Counted from the first letter of the stretch, positions 28,132 through 36,680 are shown. The stretch: 64,000 bases of DNA from Mangrovicoccus sp049603835 (GCA_049603835.1 JBMYSZ010000003.1:62001-126000); one strand, 5' to 3'. The notes: a model not told the origin generated them from the sequence alone. Made by a program: numbers and translations.

Positions 28132-29328
28132 TCAGCCCAGGGAAATCAACACCTCAACCACTTTTTCGGGGTCGTATTTCCCGGCCTCCGCCCCTTCTAG
28201 GTTAAGCCGATGGCAGGGAATGCCGTGCTTCTCAGTGACAGCACGGCAGCTTTTCTCCGAATGGGACTTATCGCATAGGACATGGGTCAAAAATTGCCCG
28301 ATTGGGGCTTTGCGCCCAGTGCTCGCTTCGAAATCCGCCTGTAATGGCGCGACCAAAGCCGCGACCTGATCCGCTAACTCCAAACCAATCGCTTCTGGAT
28401 CCGTGCCAAGACTTGGCAAATAAATCTTTGGCGCATTCCGCGCGGCCACCGCCGCACCGACCCCCTCGGGCAAAAGATTAGCGATTACACTGGAATACAG
28501 GCTGCCCGGCGGATAGCAGATCACATCCGCCTCGCCGATCAATTTGCGATTACGCTTGGGCAAACTCACCGCATCGCGCGGCAATTCCTTGGCCCCATCG
28601 CTCAAATAGCAGCGCCGAATGGGCTGTGTGATCGGCGGCGCCTCTTTGCCACTGATCAAACGCTGACTGACGATATGGCGCCCATCCGCCAATTCGACCC
28701 CCAGCTGCAAATTCGCATCGACCACCACCCGCACCGTTCCGCGCACATCGACCATTTTCGACATCAAAAACAGCACCGGCTCTAGCGCCCGACCATTTTC
28801 AAGGTAACCACCGGCGATGATCAGATTGCCGATACTCGCTTTGCGATAGTCGAACCCCTGCGGCACCTGCTCGGCAAAATTGCTCAATAGCGCCTGGATC
28901 AGCTGGCGCATGGGTTTTGCGATATTGGCGATCAGCGGATGTTTCCCCGCCACCAGCTGGTCGACTTCCTTTTGCAACTCAGAGGCTTCGCCCTTGGCAG
29001 GCAAGCGATAATTGAACAGCGCGTAAATATCAGGCTGCCCCAAAACCGTTTCATCGGCCAAAGCCATGAGGCGGCTTCGCAAATCCCCCACGGCAGGCAT
29101 GTCAAAGGCTTCGCGCAGCACTTGTGAACTGCCGCCACTGTCGAAAGGCGTGATCAAATGCACAGAATTAAAGCTATAGCGCTTAAGCTGCCGCGAAATG
29201 CCATTTAGCGCGCTACCGCCGCTGAAAAACAGGATTTTCGGCCCCAAATGCGGCGCGCTGCGGGCCCGTGCCACCCTAAGATCATCGGGCAAACAGATTT
29301 CACGCGTGATCTGAAATTTGGCCATCAA
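28132..29328 (-). CDS. CofD-related protein (GAK-type cluster)
   Basis: The 398-residue protein shows the CofD/YvcK-type nucleotide-binding beginning, ILFFSGGSALNGIS (32-45), then LITPFDSGGSSQVLR (58-72) and PAVGDLRSRL (78-87). The later ADVICYPPGSLYSSV matches the family core. CofD transfers a lactyl-phosphate group in F420 synthesis, and YvcK-like proteins bind UDP-sugars. The divergence here and the context (ATP-grasp, HprK-like and amphi-Trp genes) point to the CofD-related branch named in databases with the GAK system, not to F420 synthesis. It is divergent from the rest of the cluster across 143 bp, which probably holds a shared control region. Confidence 0.82.
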   Translation of the reverse strand: MMAKFQITREICLPDDLRVARARSAPHLGPKILFFSGGSALNGISRQLKRYSFNSVHLITPFDSGGSSQVLREAFDMPAVGDLRSRLMALADETVLGQPDIYALFNYRLPAKGEASELQKEVDQLVAGKHPLIANIAKPMRQLIQALLSNFAEQVPQGFDYRKASIGNLIIAGGYLENGRALEPVLFLMSKMVDVRGTVRVVVDANLQLGVELADGRHIVSQRLISGKEAPPITQPIRRCYLSDGAKELPRDAVSLPKRNRKLIGEADVICYPPGSLYSSVIANLLPEGVGAAVAARNAPKIYLPSLGTDPEAIGLELADQVAALVAPLQADFEASTGRKAPIGQFLTHVLCDKSHSEKSCRAVTEKHGIPCHRLNLEGAEAGKYDPEKVVEVLISLG

Positions 29329-29471
29329 AGCAGACCCTCAAGCAATGCAACTTGTTCACTTCTGCCTTTAATTCCGTGAGACAGAAAGGGCATAAGAGGC
29401 GCAGGATGAAGAAAGCGACTCTGCCCCAGCGCCATATCCGCTGGATGCGCCTCGCTTAGGATGGCTGCAAA

Positions 29472-31106
29472 GTGAAACTCCCTGACGCGGTGGATGAAAA
29501 TCTATCCTTTCTTTTGGCCGAGCTTGACGGTCAATTGGCGCGGCTGATCAGCTATTTCGAAGCGCCGCAAACCATCATAGCAGAACAGCTTTTCGCCCGC
29601 GCGGGCTATTCCAATAATTTATCGGGGCGGGTCAGCAAAGCCTGCCTGGCGGGGCATTTGCGGGTTAAGAAAAACCAGGCCCGGCAGCTGCAACTTCAAA
29701 GCATCGACACAATCGCCCGCAATCTCGACCTCATTTCGCGGATTGCGCGCCGCGCCGTGGCCCATGCGGAAATGGTGCAGCGGATCAAAATTTTGCGCGC
29801 AAAAACCTATTTAGCGCCTCTTGCCAAAGTCCGGGATGCGGTGGGGCAAGTCCAGGCTGCGCTGAAATCCGGCGAAAGCAAAGCCGCAGTGGATATTGGC
29901 CGCACACAAGAGGGTCTGGCGGTATTCCACGACCAGCTTTTCCGCACTTATACCCGCGATATGGGCCAGTCCAAACAGACCGAAGACCTGGCTCAGGCTC
30001 TGCTAACAATCAATGAAATCAATCGCTTGGGCGAGGCTCTCGAAGCGATTAGCGAGGCGCTACTCTCGATCAATATTGGTCAAGATGTGCGGTTTGAGCG
30101 ATATTTCACCCTGCGCAGTGTGCTGGCCGATATTAGCCATGATGACCAGGATATCAGCCTACAGCCCTTGGCCGAAACCCGATCAGGCAGCGCCATTTCC
30201 AGCGTCAGCCTGCGCAATTCCAAAGGTAAATCCGTGGATGCGGTGTTCAAAGATGGCGATCGGCGCAAGGTAAAAGAAGAGCGGGTCGGGGTGAAAAGCT
30301 GGAACTCGGTCTATCCAGGTTTAGCGCCGGAAATCCTGTCTTATCATAAACATGGGGACCAAGCCGCGCTGCTGATCGAGCATCTCAGTGGCGAAACCTT
30401 CGAAGATATTGTCCTCGGCGGTTCTGACGAGCATCTGGAACAGGCGCAAAAGGCGCTGCATAAAACCGTGCGCGATATCTGGAGCCGGACCCGCACCAAT
30501 GACACCGCCGAGATGAAGGCTATGGACCAGCTGGCCAAGCGAATGAAGGATGTTTACCGCTTGCATCCGAAATTCCACACAGCGGGGCAAAGCCTGCACG
30601 GGCTACAAGTTGAAAGCTTCGATGCCCTGATCGCCGCCGCTGCCAAACGTGAAGCGGCTTTGTCTGCCCCCTTCTCGGTCTATATTCACGGCGACTTCAA
30701 TCTCGATAACATCATCTATGACCCGGCCGAGAAAAAGATCCGCCTCATCGATCTGCACCGGTCCCGCTATATGGATTATGTCCAGGATGTGTCGGTGTTT
30801 ATGGTGTCAAATTACCGGCTTCAGGTTTTGGATACGGCGACGCGGGCCCGGATTGCGACGGTGGCCACTGACATGCATGCCATGGCCGCCGGATTTGCCC
30901 GACGCAGCAAGGATCAGACTTTCAACTACCGGCTCGCATTTGGCCTCGCGCGGTCCTTTGCTAGCTCGACCCGCTTTGTGGTCGACCAAGACCATGCAGG
31001 GCGCATGATCAAACGCGCCCGCTATATATTGGAAACCGCTCTGGCTGTGCCCGAAGGCAAAGAAGCGCGGTTCAAACTGCCCATAAGGATGTTGTTTAGT
31101 GACTAG
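29472..31106 (+). CDS. PhoU-like helical domain fused to APH-fold kinase (GAK-type cluster)
   Basis: Residues 1 to about 210 of 544 are almost entirely helical and arranged like a PhoU-type bundle. Residues about 240-544 form an aminoglycoside-phosphotransferase-type kinase: catalytic loop HGDFNLDNI (406-414) and metal-binding IDLHRSRYMDYVQDVSVF (426-443). The catalytic aspartate and asparagine are present, and the second motif has Asp at 427, so activity is plausible. The start is GTG at 29472. Its stop overlaps the ATP-grasp start by 8 bp. The substrate is unknown. The PhoU-like call is by helix pattern only and is less certain than the kinase call. Confidence 0.75.
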   Translation: MKLPDAVDENLSFLLAELDGQLARLISYFEAPQTIIAEQLFARAGYSNNLSGRVSKACLAGHLRVKKNQARQLQLQSIDTIARNLDLISRIARRAVAHAEMVQRIKILRAKTYLAPLAKVRDAVGQVQAALKSGESKAAVDIGRTQEGLAVFHDQLFRTYTRDMGQSKQTEDLAQALLTINEINRLGEALEAISEALLSINIGQDVRFERYFTLRSVLADISHDDQDISLQPLAETRSGSAISSVSLRNSKGKSVDAVFKDGDRRKVKEERVGVKSWNSVYPGLAPEILSYHKHGDQAALLIEHLSGETFEDIVLGGSDEHLEQAQKALHKTVRDIWSRTRTNDTAEMKAMDQLAKRMKDVYRLHPKFHTAGQSLHGLQVESFDALIAAAAKREAALSAPFSVYIHGDFNLDNIIYDPAEKKIRLIDLHRSRYMDYVQDVSVFMVSNYRLQVLDTATRARIATVATDMHAMAAGFARRSKDQTFNYRLAFGLARSFASSTRFVVDQDHAGRMIKRARYILETALAVPEGKEARFKLPIRMLFSD

Positions 31107-31980
31107 GAAGATCGGAGTGATTGGCACTCCTGGTAAATGGTCGACAGAAGCCTTGGCCGATGCCTTAGAAGCCCGCACAGGTTTTCGCCAAGTTATTGAT
31201 ATGGCGCAGGTTACCTTGGATCTAGAGGCTGGGACTTTGCTCAGCGATGGGGTGGATCTCGCAGCACTGGATGGGCTGGTTCTGAAAAAGATCTCAGAGG
31301 TTTATTCCCCCGACGCGCTGGACCGGCTGGAAATGCTGCGCGTGGCCGAAGCGCGCGGCACCCGGATCTTTAGCCCTACCGAACGGATTTTGCGACTGAT
31401 GGATCGCTTGGCCTGCACTGTAACCTTGGCAAATGCGGGCATCCCCATGCCACCCACAACCGTCACCGAGGACCAGGCCGCCGCCCGCGCCGCGCTGGAC
31501 CGCTATGGCTCTGCCGTGTTTAAGCCGCTTTATTCCACCAAAGCGCGGGGCATGCTGCTGCTGGAACAGAGCGCCCAGGATGTTGATGCGCAGATCGCCC
31601 AATTCAAAGCGGAAAACCCGGTGATGTATATCCAACAAAAGGCCGATCTCTCGGGCCATGATCTAGGCATGGTTTTTCTAAATGGCGATTATATCTGCAC
31701 TTATGCGCGGGTCAGCCAGAATGACAGCTGGAACACGACCATCCATTCGGGCGGCAAATATGCGCCTTATGACCCTAATCCCGCGCTGATCGAGCTGGGC
31801 CGCAAAGCGCAAGCGCCCTTTGGGCTGACTTTCACCACGGTGGATATCGCTCTCACACCGCAGGGGCCCATCGTGTTCGAAGTCTCCGCTTTTGGTGGCT
31901 ATAGTGGCGCGCAAAAGGGCTGCGGTATCGATGCCGCCGCACTCGTGGCCGATCATGTAGTGCAGGAATTATCCGCATGA
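31099..31980 (+). CDS. RimK-like ATP-grasp ligase (GAK-type cluster)
   Basis: The 293-residue protein has an N-terminal RimK-like domain (FSPTERILRLMDRLACTVTL), ATP-binding lysine in VFKPLYSTKARGM (K142) and the metal-binding end DIALTPQGPIVFEVSAFGG. ATP-grasp enzymes of this shape ligate an amine, usually an amino acid, to a carboxylate through an acyl phosphate. It starts with GTG inside the end of the kinase gene and overlaps the next start by 4 bp, so the cluster is tightly coupled. The acceptor is unknown. Confidence 0.85.
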   Translation: MTRKIGVIGTPGKWSTEALADALEARTGFRQVIDMAQVTLDLEAGTLLSDGVDLAALDGLVLKKISEVYSPDALDRLEMLRVAEARGTRIFSPTERILRLMDRLACTVTLANAGIPMPPTTVTEDQAAARAALDRYGSAVFKPLYSTKARGMLLLEQSAQDVDAQIAQFKAENPVMYIQQKADLSGHDLGMVFLNGDYICTYARVSQNDSWNTTIHSGGKYAPYDPNPALIELGRKAQAPFGLTFTTVDIALTPQGPIVFEVSAFGGYSGAQKGCGIDAAALVADHVVQELSA

Positions 31981-33053
31981 GCAGCGCCGCCGGGATTCTA
32001 AGCCAGCTTGATCTAGGCCCCGCCCAGCAGGCAGAGCCCTTTTCCCTCGCAGCGGGACATCTGCGGATCACGGTTCTGTGCCCCGAACCGCTGCGGTCGG
32101 ATCTGATGGCCTATTTCGCGGTGGCACTCAGCGAGGGGCCCGGCCAAATCACGGTGCATGTGATCCCAGATCAGCAACTAGCCGCCCCCATTGATTGGAG
32201 CGATTGGGCACGCGAGCACGGAAAATCCGGGCGCAAAGACGCGATTTGCGATCTAAGCGATGGGCGTTTGATCCAGAAAATCCGCAGTGGCGTGACTTTT
32301 CTGCAAGGCCCGGATCTGGCGGTGGCCTTTGGTCCGGTTGCCGAAAACCAAAGCACCGTGATCAATTTCATCAATACCCAGATCCTGAATGCCTGCCTGC
32401 GCGAGGGCTGGCAGCTATGCCATTCGGCGGCGATCACCAAAGCCGGGCGGGGATTGGCCATTTCGGGACTGTCGGGGGGCGGTAAATCCACATCGGTGCT
32501 GCGGCTGATGGATATTCCCGGCACTGCCTTTGTGTCCAATGACCGGGTTTTGGTGCAAGGCGGTCAGGCCCCCCAAGCTTTGGGTATCCCGAAACATCCC
32601 CGGATCAATCCCGGCACGATTTTGGGCAATCCGAAACTGCATACAATGCTCAGCGCGGCACGGCGGGCCGAACTGGAGGCGATGCCCTCGCCCGAGCTTT
32701 GGCAGCTAGAGGAAAAACACGATCTGATGATCGACCAGATCTATGGCCCTGGCCGGATCCAATTGCAGGCGCCTTTGACGGATATTTGGGTGCTGAACTG
32801 GCAACATGGCGCCTCAGAACCGACGCAGCTGACCCAGGTCGATATAGGCACCCGCCCGGATCTGTTGGGGGCAATTATGAAAAGCCCCGGCCCATTTTAT
32901 CAGCATCCCAGCGGCGCGTTTGAGCCCAATGGCGCGACCTCTGATCCCGCCCCCTATCTAAGCGCATTTGCCGGATTGACGGTCTGCGAAATTTCAGGCC
33001 GAGTGGACTTCGACGCGATTTATGAATTTGGCCTGACTCTATTTAATGACTGA
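31977..33053 (+). CDS. HprK-related kinase (type B-like, GAK-type cluster)
   Basis: The 358-residue protein has a P-loop GLSGGGKST (164-172) preceded by CHSAAITKAGRGLAISG, the layout of the HPr kinase/phosphorylase catalytic domain, and a later FVSNDRVLV where HprK has its aspartate. HprK phosphorylates a serine on HPr; this relative has no HPr gene beside it and has a different N-terminal part. It is therefore probably a kinase for another protein or small molecule. It overlaps its upstream neighbour by 4 bp and its downstream neighbour by 8 bp. Confidence 0.82.
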   Translation: MSSAAGILSQLDLGPAQQAEPFSLAAGHLRITVLCPEPLRSDLMAYFAVALSEGPGQITVHVIPDQQLAAPIDWSDWAREHGKSGRKDAICDLSDGRLIQKIRSGVTFLQGPDLAVAFGPVAENQSTVINFINTQILNACLREGWQLCHSAAITKAGRGLAISGLSGGGKSTSVLRLMDIPGTAFVSNDRVLVQGGQAPQALGIPKHPRINPGTILGNPKLHTMLSAARRAELEAMPSPELWQLEEKHDLMIDQIYGPGRIQLQAPLTDIWVLNWQHGASEPTQLTQVDIGTRPDLLGAIMKSPGPFYQHPSGAFEPNGATSDPAPYLSAFAGLTVCEISGRVDFDAIYEFGLTLFND

Positions 33054-33741
33054 AACACATTATGCGGTATTGATCCGCCATGGCGACTATCATCAACGCA
33101 GCGGGGTGCCTTCGGCTCGGCAACCTTTTCCCCTAACGGAAACCGGGCGAGCTCAGGCCAGGGCTTGCGCCGATAACCTGGCCGAGATGCTGCAGAAAGC
33201 CGGGCTGAGCAGTCCACCGCTGCTTTATTGCTCGCGACAGTTGCGGGCCTGGGAAACCGCAAGCCTTATCGCAGAACGGCTAGAGGCGCTTGGGCTAGGC
33301 CGACCCGAAATCCAGCAGAGCTCGGATTTGGCGGAGCGCGGGCTTGGCAGTGCCGCTAATCTGACCGCGGCCGAAATTGAGACCATCCTGCGCGAAGACC
33401 CCCGCTATGACCCCGCGCCCAAAGGCTGGAAATCCGATAGCGATTATCGCCTGCCGCTTGAAGGAGCGGAAAGCCTAATGGAGGCCGGCCAGCGCGTCGC
33501 CCAACATCTAAACACAATCCGCAACACCACCCCGCCGGGGCAAGTTGCGGTGCATGTGGGGCATGGCGCGTCTTTCCGCCATGCCTGCTATCATTTGAAC
33601 CTTCTCAGCCGCGAAGAAATCGCCGCATTCAGCATGTTTCACGCCCGCCCGTTACTTTTCTGTTACAGGCCCCATGATAAGTGGTCGCATTTAACGGGCG
33701 CATGGAAGATCCGGGCCGCGAAAGACGACCCGATCGACTAA
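33046..33741 (+). CDS. Histidine phosphatase superfamily protein (GAK-type cluster)
   Basis: The 231-residue protein has the phosphohistidine motif LIRHGDYHQ (near residue 12) and the second catalytic region HVGHGASFRH. It is a phosphatase or mutase of the phosphoglycerate-mutase fold. Its start lies inside the end of the HprK-like gene, which suggests that it removes phosphate placed by one of the two kinases. Confidence 0.85.
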   Translation: MTETHYAVLIRHGDYHQRSGVPSARQPFPLTETGRAQARACADNLAEMLQKAGLSSPPLLYCSRQLRAWETASLIAERLEALGLGRPEIQQSSDLAERGLGSAANLTAAEIETILREDPRYDPAPKGWKSDSDYRLPLEGAESLMEAGQRVAQHLNTIRNTTPPGQVAVHVGHGASFRHACYHLNLLSREEIAAFSMFHARPLLFCYRPHDKWSHLTGAWKIRAAKDDPID

Positions 33742-33767
33742 GCTAGGGCAGGAAATGGGGCAAAATC

Positions 33768-35081
33768 GTGCTGGATACGACACCGCGATCGGGGACTGCG
33801 GCCGAATTATTGCCGCCTATCTATGACACTGACGCGATCTTAGCCGATCTTCCCCGTCAGCTAGAGCCCTGGCCCAATGCGCAAAGCTCTACCAAGATCA
33901 CGACCTGTTTGCGCCGGGCACAGAAATATGGCGGCTGGGCTTGGCCCTCCAAGCCGGTGGTCTTTATCTCAGACCCTCATGCCGACGCGGAAAGTTTTCT
34001 TCGTTCGCTGCAAGCCGCAGGGGTGATCCGCCGCGATTTTGGCGCAGCCGGTCCTATTAGCCTGACCGATTTCGGCAAAACCTGCCGGATTATCCTTGGC
34101 GGCGATAGTTTGGATAAGGGGCCGAGCAATCTGGCCATGCTGGATGCCTTGGGGCAAATATCCAGCTTAGAGGCGGATTTGCATATTCTGGCCGGCAATC
34201 ACGATCTGCGCATGCGCATGGTGGTAGAGGCCCTGCGCGGCCCCCGCTCGGCTTTGACGGATCACCTTTTTGTGCGCATGGGGCGCAAGATCCTGCCCGC
34301 CCTAGGCGAAGTCTTTGACCATTTCGTAACCGCCGCTGATATGGCACGGCTGCCCGATGAAGTCGCCTGCCGCGAGCGGCTTTTGCCTGGACCAGATTGG
34401 GAAACGCGCTTTGCCCATGCGGCCAGGGATATCTTACGCCCCAAACTTCTCCGCCAGGAAATCGCCAAGCTGAAAAATCGCCAAGCGATGCTGGACCAGG
34501 AAATTATTCGCCTAGGCCTGAGTCACCGCCAGATCCTGGCCGCGGCCTGGAAATGCCAAGAGGTGTTTTTCCAACCCGGCGGTGCTTATGCTTGGTTCTA
34601 TGATCGTATGGATGTGGTGACGCGGGCCGGATCGCTGCTCTTTGTGCATGCGGGGCTGTGCGACCAGATGTGCGAAACCTTGGTCCATCAAGGTGCCGAG
34701 GCGGTGAACAACCAATACCGTGCCGCCGCGGAAGGCGCGCATTTTGACTTCTATTTTGGGCCGCTGGCCAATCTGGTGCGTACGAAATACCGCGATAGCG
34801 ATGGCCGCCTGACGGATCATGGCGTCACCCTCTTGCATCAGGCCGGCATTCATATGGTGGTGCAGGGCCATGTAAATAATCATAAGGGCCAAAATCTACG
34901 CTCAAAATGCGGTTTGCTGCATCTAGAGGCGGATATCACCCTCGACCGGGTGTCGCGCGGCCTAGAAGGTTTGGAGGGGATCGGCGCGGGCGCGACCTTG
35001 ATCTTCCCAAGCGGAGATGTGATCGGTCTGTCCAGAGATTATCCACGGGCCAAGCATTTCGCTCCGGACCGGATCGGCTGA
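33768..35081 (+). CDS. Metallophosphoesterase (GAK-type cluster)
   Basis: The 437-residue protein has dinuclear metal motifs ISDPHADAE, LGGDSLDKG, AGNHDLR and, late in the chain, VVQGHVNNHKGQ. A helical insert lies between them (about 200-260). It starts with GTG at 33768, 26 bp after the histidine phosphatase gene. It is much longer than simple calcineurin-like phosphatases, so it has an added domain whose role is unknown. It is the second phosphatase of the cluster. Confidence 0.85.
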   Translation: MLDTTPRSGTAAELLPPIYDTDAILADLPRQLEPWPNAQSSTKITTCLRRAQKYGGWAWPSKPVVFISDPHADAESFLRSLQAAGVIRRDFGAAGPISLTDFGKTCRIILGGDSLDKGPSNLAMLDALGQISSLEADLHILAGNHDLRMRMVVEALRGPRSALTDHLFVRMGRKILPALGEVFDHFVTAADMARLPDEVACRERLLPGPDWETRFAHAARDILRPKLLRQEIAKLKNRQAMLDQEIIRLGLSHRQILAAAWKCQEVFFQPGGAYAWFYDRMDVVTRAGSLLFVHAGLCDQMCETLVHQGAEAVNNQYRAAAEGAHFDFYFGPLANLVRTKYRDSDGRLTDHGVTLLHQAGIHMVVQGHVNNHKGQNLRSKCGLLHLEADITLDRVSRGLEGLEGIGAGATLIFPSGDVIGLSRDYPRAKHFAPDRIG

Positions 35082-35101
35082 CAAGGGCAGGAGGCGACCG
35101 C

Positions 35102-35371
35102 TTGGGCTCTAACACACGCTTTCGACATGAATCGCTGCAAGACGCTAAGACAATAAAGACTTTGCTAGGCTCCCTGGCCAAAGGCTTTGCCAAGGGCAGC
35201 ATGACCTTAGGCGATGATGATGACGAGTTAGAGCTAAAAACCGGGGGGCTCATGGATGTCCGGGTCAAGGCCGAGCGCGAAGATGGCCGCTGCGTGTTCA
35301 GCCTGCGCATCTCTTGGCCCGACCCCACCGAAGAGCCACTGCCCAAAGGCAAACCCCGGATCGACAGCTAA
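35102..35371 (+). CDS. Amphi-Trp domain protein, TTG start (GAK-type cluster)
   Basis: This 89-residue protein contains RFRHESLQDAKTI, a helix, then GSMTLGDDDDELELK and a strand ending in RISWPD: the short amphipathic domain with a conserved late tryptophan that has been named amphi-Trp. The start is TTG at 35102, because AGGAGG lies 7 nt upstream and the protein then begins just before the domain; no ATG fits. It follows the phosphatase stop by 20 bp. The small, acidic, repeatedly charged domain could be the substrate or carrier of the cluster's enzymes, but that is inference. Confidence 0.82.
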   Translation: MGSNTRFRHESLQDAKTIKTLLGSLAKGFAKGSMTLGDDDDELELKTGGLMDVRVKAEREDGRCVFSLRISWPDPTEEPLPKGKPRIDS

Positions 35372-35481
35372 ATCGTTTCGCGATTAGCCAGCCTTGTTGC
35401 TCCATTGCCGCGCCGCGGCGCTCAAACGCGCTTGTGATTTGTGGCCGGCGAATAGGAAATGGTTAGCTCTGGGATGATAAT

Positions 35482-35497
35482 GCGTTTCGCGAAACGC
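35482..35497. repeat. Perfect 16-bp palindrome
   Basis: GCGTTTCGCGAAACGC is a perfect palindrome between the amphi-Trp gene and the L,D-transpeptidase gene, 52 bp before the latter's start. Related strings (AAAGCGTTTCGAGAAAAG at 53238, AAAGCATTGCGAGAAAAG at 54819) occur after other genes in the window, so it may belong to a short intergenic repeat family. An operator is the alternative. Confidence 0.55.
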
Positions 35498-35548
35498 CAT
35501 AGCCTTTTCTCAGGCTTCAGTTTTTCCCTTAGATGAGGGCCGTATCCT

Positions 35549-36202
35549 ATGCTTACACGACGTCATTTTCTAATCACCAAAGCGGCTCTTTTTTCCACCG
35601 CGCTGGCAAGCCCCAGCTTTGCGGCGACCGGGAATTGGGACCGCTGGGATGCCCAGGTGACGCCCATTGCCTATGACCCGGCCACGTCCAACCCTTGGGG
35701 TCTGCATTACCGTTTTCTGCCAACACGGGTGGAGGCCCGGCCAGGGCTGCGGCCTGGCGATATCCATGTGGATGCTGTGGCGCGGTATCTCTATCATATC
35801 CAAAATGATGGCACCGCCACCCGCTATGGCGTCGCGATTGCGCGTGGAAATCTTTATGAACCAGGGACTTACACCATCAAGCGCAAGGCGAAATGGCCAC
35901 GCTGGACCCCCACTGCCGAAATGATCAAACGCGATCCCGACACTTATGCGCAGCATGCAGGCGGGATGCCGGGCGGTCCTGACAATCCTTTGGGATCGCG
36001 GGCGCTTTATCTTTATGTGGGCAATCGCGACACCTATCTACGGATCCATGGCACACCGCATCCGCGTTCGGTCGGGGGGCGGGCCAGCTCTGGCTGCGTC
36101 CGCATGGTGATGGCGCATATTATCGGGCTTTATGAGCAGGTTAATACTGGCAACCGGGCGATTTTGCATCCGCCCGAAACCTATATCACCGCGCAAAGCT
36201 AA
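35549..36202 (+). CDS. L,D-transpeptidase (YkuD family), exported
   Basis: The 217-residue protein has a twin-arginine-like N-terminus (TRRHFLITKAALFSTALASPSFA) and the YkuD catalytic pattern, His167 in IHGTP and Cys183 in SSGCVRM. It crosslinks peptidoglycan 3-3 bonds or attaches proteins to the wall in the periplasm. No lipoprotein box is visible. It is probably transcribed alone. Confidence 0.92.
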   Translation: MLTRRHFLITKAALFSTALASPSFAATGNWDRWDAQVTPIAYDPATSNPWGLHYRFLPTRVEARPGLRPGDIHVDAVARYLYHIQNDGTATRYGVAIARGNLYEPGTYTIKRKAKWPRWTPTAEMIKRDPDTYAQHAGGMPGGPDNPLGSRALYLYVGNRDTYLRIHGTPHPRSVGGRASSGCVRMVMAHIIGLYEQVNTGNRAILHPPETYITAQS

Positions 36203-36216
36203 AGCGTTACCCTCCG

Positions 36217-36240
36217 GGCTTAGCGGCTTAGCGGCTTAGC
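36217..36240. repeat. Three tandem copies of the 8-bp unit GGCTTAGC
   Basis: Bases 36217-36240 are three exact copies of GGCTTAGC. The unit length is not a multiple of three. The last copy contains the stop codon of the minus-strand lipoprotein gene; extra copies would fall after the stop and leave the protein unchanged. Confidence 0.9.
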
Positions 36241-36574
36241 CTGGAACTGGTCCCAGCGGAATTTCCGTCGTAGTGATTTCGCTTGGCGGCAATTGCGTGC
36301 AAATCGGTCGGCCCTCGGCGGTGCGCAGCGGCAAAAGCGTGGTCTCAACCGGGCCGCTATGCTCATACCAATAACAGCCATCTTCGGGCAGAACCCGCGC
36401 CGTATCCACATTCTGATGCGGTGCCGCCATGGCCCGGATCGTGTCAGAGACAGGCGCATATCCCGGCTTCGCCCCGCCCGTAGGCCCCGGATCACAGGCC
36501 GCTAAGACCAAAACCGAGCCTATCAGCACCGCCTGGCCAGCCCGCCGAGCCATCTGATGATTTTGTCGCTGCAT
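36236..36574 (-). CDS. Small lipoprotein, function unknown
   Basis: The protein of 112 residues has a lipobox LVLAAC (Cys about 27) after a hydrophobic segment, so it is lipidated and membrane-attached. The ATG at 36574 is chosen because AGGAGG lies 6 nt upstream; a longer frame opens at 36610. The mature part is proline-rich with one YWYEHSGPVETTLLPL stretch. I do not recognise a family. It lies downstream of yaaA on the same strand. Confidence 0.75.
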   Translation of the reverse strand: MQRQNHQMARRAGQAVLIGSVLVLAACDPGPTGGAKPGYAPVSDTIRAMAAPHQNVDTARVLPEDGCYWYEHSGPVETTLLPLRTAEGRPICTQLPPSEITTTEIPLGPVPG

Positions 36575-36680
36575 TGGCCGCCTCCTTGCCGCTCTGGCTT
36601 TGATTTTCACAGAGTTAGGGTGCGCCGCAAGCAGGGTTTTGCCCGCAGCACCCTAGACCAAGCATTTCGACATCAAATTA

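Noticed and set aside
28132..29328. F420 biosynthesis CofD
   Set aside because: No other F420 genes are present; context is the GAK-type cluster and the sequence is divergent.
34907..35101. Longer amphi-Trp protein start at 34907
   Set aside because: It would overlap the phosphatase gene by 175 bp in another frame; TTG with AGGAGG fits the domain start.
36217..36240. Phase-variable lipoprotein through the 8-bp tandem repeat
   Set aside because: The stop codon lies in the first transcribed copy, so changes in repeat number do not alter the protein.
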